The notes under the pieces were generated by a model. It did no database searches and was not told the DNA's origin. It worked only from the letters and a program-made list of their open reading frames with translations. A stretch of 37,312 nt of DNA from contig JANQQE010000006.1 of NCBI GenBank assembly GCA_028285105.1, forward strand, positions 1 to 37,312, read 5' to 3'. Shown piece after piece: positions 34,899 to 37,312 of this stretch; position 1 is the first letter of the stretch; every line of letters starts with the position of its first letter. This stretch comes from Alphaproteobacteria bacterium. Its GTDB lineage: Bacteria; Planctomycetota; Phycisphaerae; UBA1845. The translations under genes and the position numbers were made by a program.

Positions 34899-36554
34899 AT
34901 GACCCCCACGCTGCGCGCATGCTCTTCGCCCACCCTGCGATGGTGGGTCCAACGAAACCTCGCGTACGTCCTCAGTGCGGCATGTATTGCTTATGGCGCA
35001 AGGATGCTTCTCGTTCCAGAGCGGAGACCGCCGGCAGGCGACGTGGTCTTGATTCTCACGACACTTGCCGTTTTGCAGGCGTACGAGATGCTGGTGACGT
35101 CGATCTTGATCGCGCTGCGACACAACATTCGCGCGCCGGAAGATCAGCCGTCGATCCTCGTCATCGGGACGGTCTTCTGGACAGGTCCACTCATCGCCAC
35201 GATGGAAATGACGGCTGCAAATCCGCGCATGGGTTTCGCCCTCGCGTTGGGGGCGGTCGCGGTTGCAATGGGTGAAGTGCTTTGTGTCGCCCGAACATTT
35301 GGCTGGAAGTTGAGACGGGCGACTGTCGCCTGCACCGCAATGTTCCTACTCATGGTCGCCGTTGCGCAACCGGTTTTGCGGGCATCGATGGATAAGGAAG
35401 GCGTTAACGAGTTATTGCTGTATGGCTTATGGTGGATCGTTGCAGGTGCGATTTGGGCGGTTGGAATATTTCTTCATCGTGCCCACGAACTAAGGGTCAG
35501 CGGAGGACTCGTTGCGGCGGCTGCCGGTGCGGCGATGTTGCACCTGTATGCCATGAATCACGCATTTGTCGGGCATGCTCGGGTATTCTACATTGCACCG
35601 GTGTTGGCCGCCATCGGGCTGGTCGCGATTCGATTCCGCACGCATTTTGTTCAACGCGAAATCCTGGCTGCAATCCTTTGCCTGCCAGTATTGGGTATCG
35701 TTCTATCCATCGATCAGTTTTCTCAATCCGTTTCATTTGATGATGCGCTGCTGGTTTACGTCGATCCGCTATTCGTCGCGCTACTGCTGGCGGGCATCGT
35801 CTGGTGGAGGGGGCATGTTTTGCTGGGTTGGGAATCATTGCGTCACGCTGCCGCCATTGCACTTCTTTGGACGGCGACCCGTGGGGCATTTCTGGATTTG
35901 GGGCGGCGCAATTTCTCGTTCGAACCATTAGACGGTTTGCTTCAAAACGGTCAGCAGGGGATCGCACTGCTCGTGGCTGCGTGGTATTTGTTTGCCACCG
36001 CGTGGTTTCGGCGATCGCGGGCGCTCTGTGCGGTCGGACTTGTTTTGCATCAGATCGTGATCGTAAAGCTGCTGCCCGAATTGACCAGGGAATCGGACTT
36101 CCTGTGTACGGCGACAACCGGCTGGACGGGGCTGCTGTTTCTGCACGTCGCTGTGAGACGCATCAGTTTGGCGTGGCGACTGGTACCCATAAGCTTCTTG
36201 GTGGTAGCCGGCTGGGCGTTTGCGGCTGAGTCGAATTCGCCCACCGAAGTGTACATGGCCAAGATCCATTGCGTAGCGATCATAGGCGTACTGATGTTCG
36301 CCGGATTCGCAATGCGCTGGACGCATTACCGTTCAGTCGCGACAGTCATCGGTGTCGTGAGTACGATTCCACACGTCGTCGACTGGATCAGGCACCATCC
36401 GCATGGGAACGCCATCATCGTGATCACGTTCGGGTTTCTATTGTTGGCGATCGGAGCCATAATCAGTTGGAACAAGAAAACCATACTGAGCCAAGACTCG
36501 CCACCAGATGAGGCAGACAACGTCGAATGCATCGGGAGTTTGTCTGACGGATGA
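34899..36554 (+). CDS. Uncharacterised polytopic membrane protein
   Basis: A 551-residue protein made almost entirely of hydrophobic segments; I count roughly 14 probable membrane helices between residues 18 and 530. The short basic start and hydrophilic C-terminal tail (N-K-K-T-I-L-S, then acidic) are likely cytosolic. Scattered R, E and D residues in helices (for example Q-A-Y-E-M-L) suggest a transporter or multi-helix enzyme, but no family signature is recognised. GGAG (34887-34890) lies 8 nt upstream. The stop codon overlaps the start of the next gene (ATGA), so translation is probably coupled to the PhyH-type dioxygenase. Confidence 0.82.
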   Translation: MTPTLRACSSPTLRWWVQRNLAYVLSAACIAYGARMLLVPERRPPAGDVVLILTTLAVLQAYEMLVTSILIALRHNIRAPEDQPSILVIGTVFWTGPLIATMEMTAANPRMGFALALGAVAVAMGEVLCVARTFGWKLRRATVACTAMFLLMVAVAQPVLRASMDKEGVNELLLYGLWWIVAGAIWAVGIFLHRAHELRVSGGLVAAAAGAAMLHLYAMNHAFVGHARVFYIAPVLAAIGLVAIRFRTHFVQREILAAILCLPVLGIVLSIDQFSQSVSFDDALLVYVDPLFVALLLAGIVWWRGHVLLGWESLRHAAAIALLWTATRGAFLDLGRRNFSFEPLDGLLQNGQQGIALLVAAWYLFATAWFRRSRALCAVGLVLHQIVIVKLLPELTRESDFLCTATTGWTGLLFLHVAVRRISLAWRLVPISFLVVAGWAFAAESNSPTEVYMAKIHCVAIIGVLMFAGFAMRWTHYRSVATVIGVVSTIPHVVDWIRHHPHGNAIIVITFGFLLLAIGAIISWNKKTILSQDSPPDEADNVECIGSLSDG

Positions 36555-37246
36555 TCGAGTCAATGACATTTCATAAGGACGGGTTCGCGTTAGTTGGGCG
36601 TGTTCTTGACGCGGGCGAATGTGACGCGTTGGCGCGGAGAATCGAAACTCTTGGCTTGCCCAAGGCCGGAACACGCCGCCTTCTGGATCATGAATGGTGT
36701 CGCGAGCTAGGCGAACAGATTCAAAGGAAGTTAAGTATTCAGTTATCCGAGTTGAATCAGTTGTCCCTCATTCAATGCACTTACTTTAACAAATCGTCAT
36801 CGAGCAACTGGTTGGTGCCTTGGCATCAGGATTGCAGCATTCCTGTTGCGAATCGCGTGGATTCGAAGAATCTTTCGGGCTGGTCTACGAAGGAGGGCGT
36901 GACATTCGTGTACGGTCCCGACGAAGTTCTTTCCTGCATGATCGCCGTGCGTCTGCACCTCGACGATTCGCTACATTCAAATGGGCCGTTGCGCGTCATC
37001 AAAGGATCGCACCGGTTTGGCACGTTGGAATCCGACGAAATTGATCGGATTCGCAAGGAGCAGGATGGTACGCCTTGCGTGGTTTCAAAGGGAGGCGTAG
37101 TGGTAATGCGGCCACTAATCCTTCATGCGTCGTCCAAATCTACCTCAGGCTGTCCGCGACGCGTGCTTCATTTTCTATTTGGCCCCAGACCACTTCCTTG
37201 CGGTTTGGGTTGGGCCGATCCCGCGTTGTCTAATCTGGGATTGTAA
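36551..37246 (+). CDS. Phytanoyl-CoA dioxygenase (PhyH) family protein
   Basis: A 231-residue Fe(II)/2-oxoglutarate-dependent oxygenase of the PhyH family, which hydroxylates diverse small molecules. The iron ligands are H92 and D94 in W-H-Q-D and H192 in L-I-L-H-A-S. The following C-P-R-R contains an arginine placed to bind 2-oxoglutarate. The N-terminal F-x-x-D-G-F-A-L-V is typical of the family. The substrate is unknown; bacterial members act in natural-product, lipid or osmolyte metabolism. The ATG overlaps the stop of the membrane-protein gene by 4 nt. Only 66 nt remain to the window edge, so further operon members cannot be excluded. Confidence 0.93.
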   Translation: MIESMTFHKDGFALVGRVLDAGECDALARRIETLGLPKAGTRRLLDHEWCRELGEQIQRKLSIQLSELNQLSLIQCTYFNKSSSSNWLVPWHQDCSIPVANRVDSKNLSGWSTKEGVTFVYGPDEVLSCMIAVRLHLDDSLHSNGPLRVIKGSHRFGTLESDEIDRIRKEQDGTPCVVSKGGVVVMRPLILHASSKSTSGCPRRVLHFLFGPRPLPCGLGWADPALSNLGL

Positions 37247-37312
37247 CTATCGTCCCTGGAAATCTTGCGATCGATCAGTTTTCGGCAACCATTGCGGCCG
37301 CCACTCGGTACA

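Overview
This window looks like a chromosomal segment of a planctomycete, probably of the Phycisphaerae lineage (inference). Three signs support this. Several large secreted proteins carry repeated Asp/Asn/Cys calcium-type motifs (D-C-N-G-N-G-x-x-D-x-C) and end in a dockerin-like module. The sigma factor has a long helix-turn-helix-rich front end. The transcript-cleavage factor is a giant Gre-type protein. I recognise no rRNA, tRNA, CRISPR array, insertion sequence or phage gene. Nearly all genes are intact and closely packed on both strands.

Layout. At 262-2739 (minus) lies a secreted protein with seven VCBS/FG-GAP repeats, three Ig-like domains and a dockerin-like end. A good promoter at 3070-3098 then leads a plus-strand housekeeping run: gltX with an unusual low-complexity insertion, a PfkB-family sugar kinase 2 nt downstream, and recA. 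After a gene-free stretch with inverted repeats (6802-7198), a minus-strand block holds a 733-residue Gre-domain protein and then a four-gene envelope cluster. Read in transcription order, that cluster is a DUF2752 membrane protein, two paralogous lipoproteins, and a GT4-like glycosyltransferase that seems to lack the usual glutamates.

The complete sdhCAB operon (13024-16601, plus) encodes succinate dehydrogenase/fumarate reductase with a single five-helix di-haem anchor. It is followed by an exported transglutaminase-like protein and a membrane-anchored coiled-coil protein, which ends at a near-perfect bidirectional terminator (20397-20436). Facing it is a second secreted Cys-rich, dockerin-like protein. 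A poorly coding stretch (22645-23437) precedes the multi-HTH sigma factor.

The right third holds a small lipoprotein, an inositol-monophosphatase-family enzyme divergent from a D-2-hydroxyacid dehydrogenase, an alpha/beta hydrolase with a membrane anchor, a DUF971 protein, and a flippase-like membrane protein related to the lysyl-PG synthase membrane domain. Then come a third large secreted protein (beta-helix, LamG-like, dockerin-like), a beta-propeller-type lipoprotein, and an uncharacterised polytopic membrane protein that overlaps a PhyH-type dioxygenase gene by 4 nt.

The observations most worth following are the sigma factor architecture, the shared C-terminal module of the secreted proteins, the paired lipoproteins with their neighbours, the GltX insertion and the membrane-protein/dioxygenase pair. 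All functions were assigned by reading motifs; no database search was possible.
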